Positions 52,013 through 52,039 of a DNA stretch of 52,039 bases are shown here, one piece after another. This DNA comes from Pseudomonas cichorii (GTDB lineage Bacteria; Pseudomonadota; Gammaproteobacteria; Pseudomonadales; Pseudomonadaceae). The translations under genes and the position numbers were made by a program. Position 1 is the first letter of the stretch; every line of letters starts with the position of its first letter. Below the pieces are notes generated by a model, which had not been told where the DNA came from, did not search any database, and saw nothing but the letters and a program-made list of their open reading frames with translations. The stretch lies in assembly GCF_003700275.1 (NCBI RefSeq), contig NZ_RBRE01000012.1, forward strand, positions 1 to 52,039. Reading direction: 5' to 3'.

Positions 52013-52039
52013 CTGTCTCTTATACACATCTCCGAGCCC
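52013..52039. other. Illumina Nextera adapter contamination at contig end
   Basis: CTGTCTCTTATACACATCT (52013-52031) is the 19-bp Tn5 mosaic end. CCGAGCCC after it matches the Read-2 side of the Nextera adapter. Frames across it give the well-known artefact peptides LSLIHISEP, MCIRDS and MYKRQ. This is library sequence, not genome. Confidence 0.97.

Noticed and set aside
51781..52029. Minus-strand frames beginning MCIRDS and MYKRQ
   Set aside because: These start inside the Nextera adapter and run antisense to xylR.

Overview
The window reads as a chromosomal piece of a plant- or environment-associated Pseudomonas, most likely of the P. syringae group. The evidence is a moderately high GC coding style, short REP-type repeats built on GGAGCGAATTCATTCGCG and GGAGGAGCTTGCTCGCG, a xylR/xylAFGH xylose locus, an OsmC-YcaO fusion protein, and many small regulator-plus-oxidoreductase pairs. 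No rRNA, tRNA, CRISPR array, prophage or intact insertion sequence is visible. The last 27 bases (52013-52039) are not genomic. They match the Illumina Nextera transposase adapter, so the window ends at a contig edge with untrimmed adapter.

Layout. 1-5.5 kb: the 5' part of a chemotaxis receptor, a small PH-domain protein, an ATP/ADP-translocase-like transporter and the OsmC-YcaO protein. 5.5-6.5 kb: decayed DNA holding an AraC-regulator relic and a broken lipoprotein gene. 6.5-15.7 kb: a LysR/nitroreductase pair; an Lrp / M20 amidohydrolase / diaminopropionate ammonia-lyase locus; an AraC / aldo-keto reductase / SnoaL-like set; and a gluconate-type permease. 15.9-28.6 kb: a GNAT enzyme, then a long leftward catabolic region with an aldehyde dehydrogenase, a DapA-family lyase/deaminase, an MFS carrier, an FAD amine/imino-acid oxidase, a FadR-type regulator, a GlxA-type AraC regulator, a complete quaternary-amine ABC importer (ATPase, two permeases, binding protein) and a second FadR-type regulator.

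29-45 kb: a patchwork of redox enzymes, most beside their own regulator. These are AKR/LysR, MDR/TetR, GST/SDR/AraC, MDR/SDR-relic/TetR, DoxX/HxlR and flavodoxin/DsbA-like. Among them lie trmK, a NIPSNAP protein, a COQ7-like di-iron protein and a four-PAS hybrid histidine kinase whose 5' end appears frameshifted at a G tract. 45.4-52 kb: the xylose locus, with xylA, xylF, xylG and xylH running left and xylR running right, cut by the adapter at its last codons. No xylulokinase gene lies in the window.

Functionally, the window is mostly nutrient scavenging (xylose, gluconate-like acids, quaternary or imino compounds, diaminopropionate-type amino acids) and electrophile/quinone detoxification. 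Decay is concentrated at a few sites: an AraC gene and an SDR gene each reduced by large internal deletion, a lipoprotein gene with a frameshift and a stop, and a 155-bp MITE-like element inserted in the 3' end of a GST gene.
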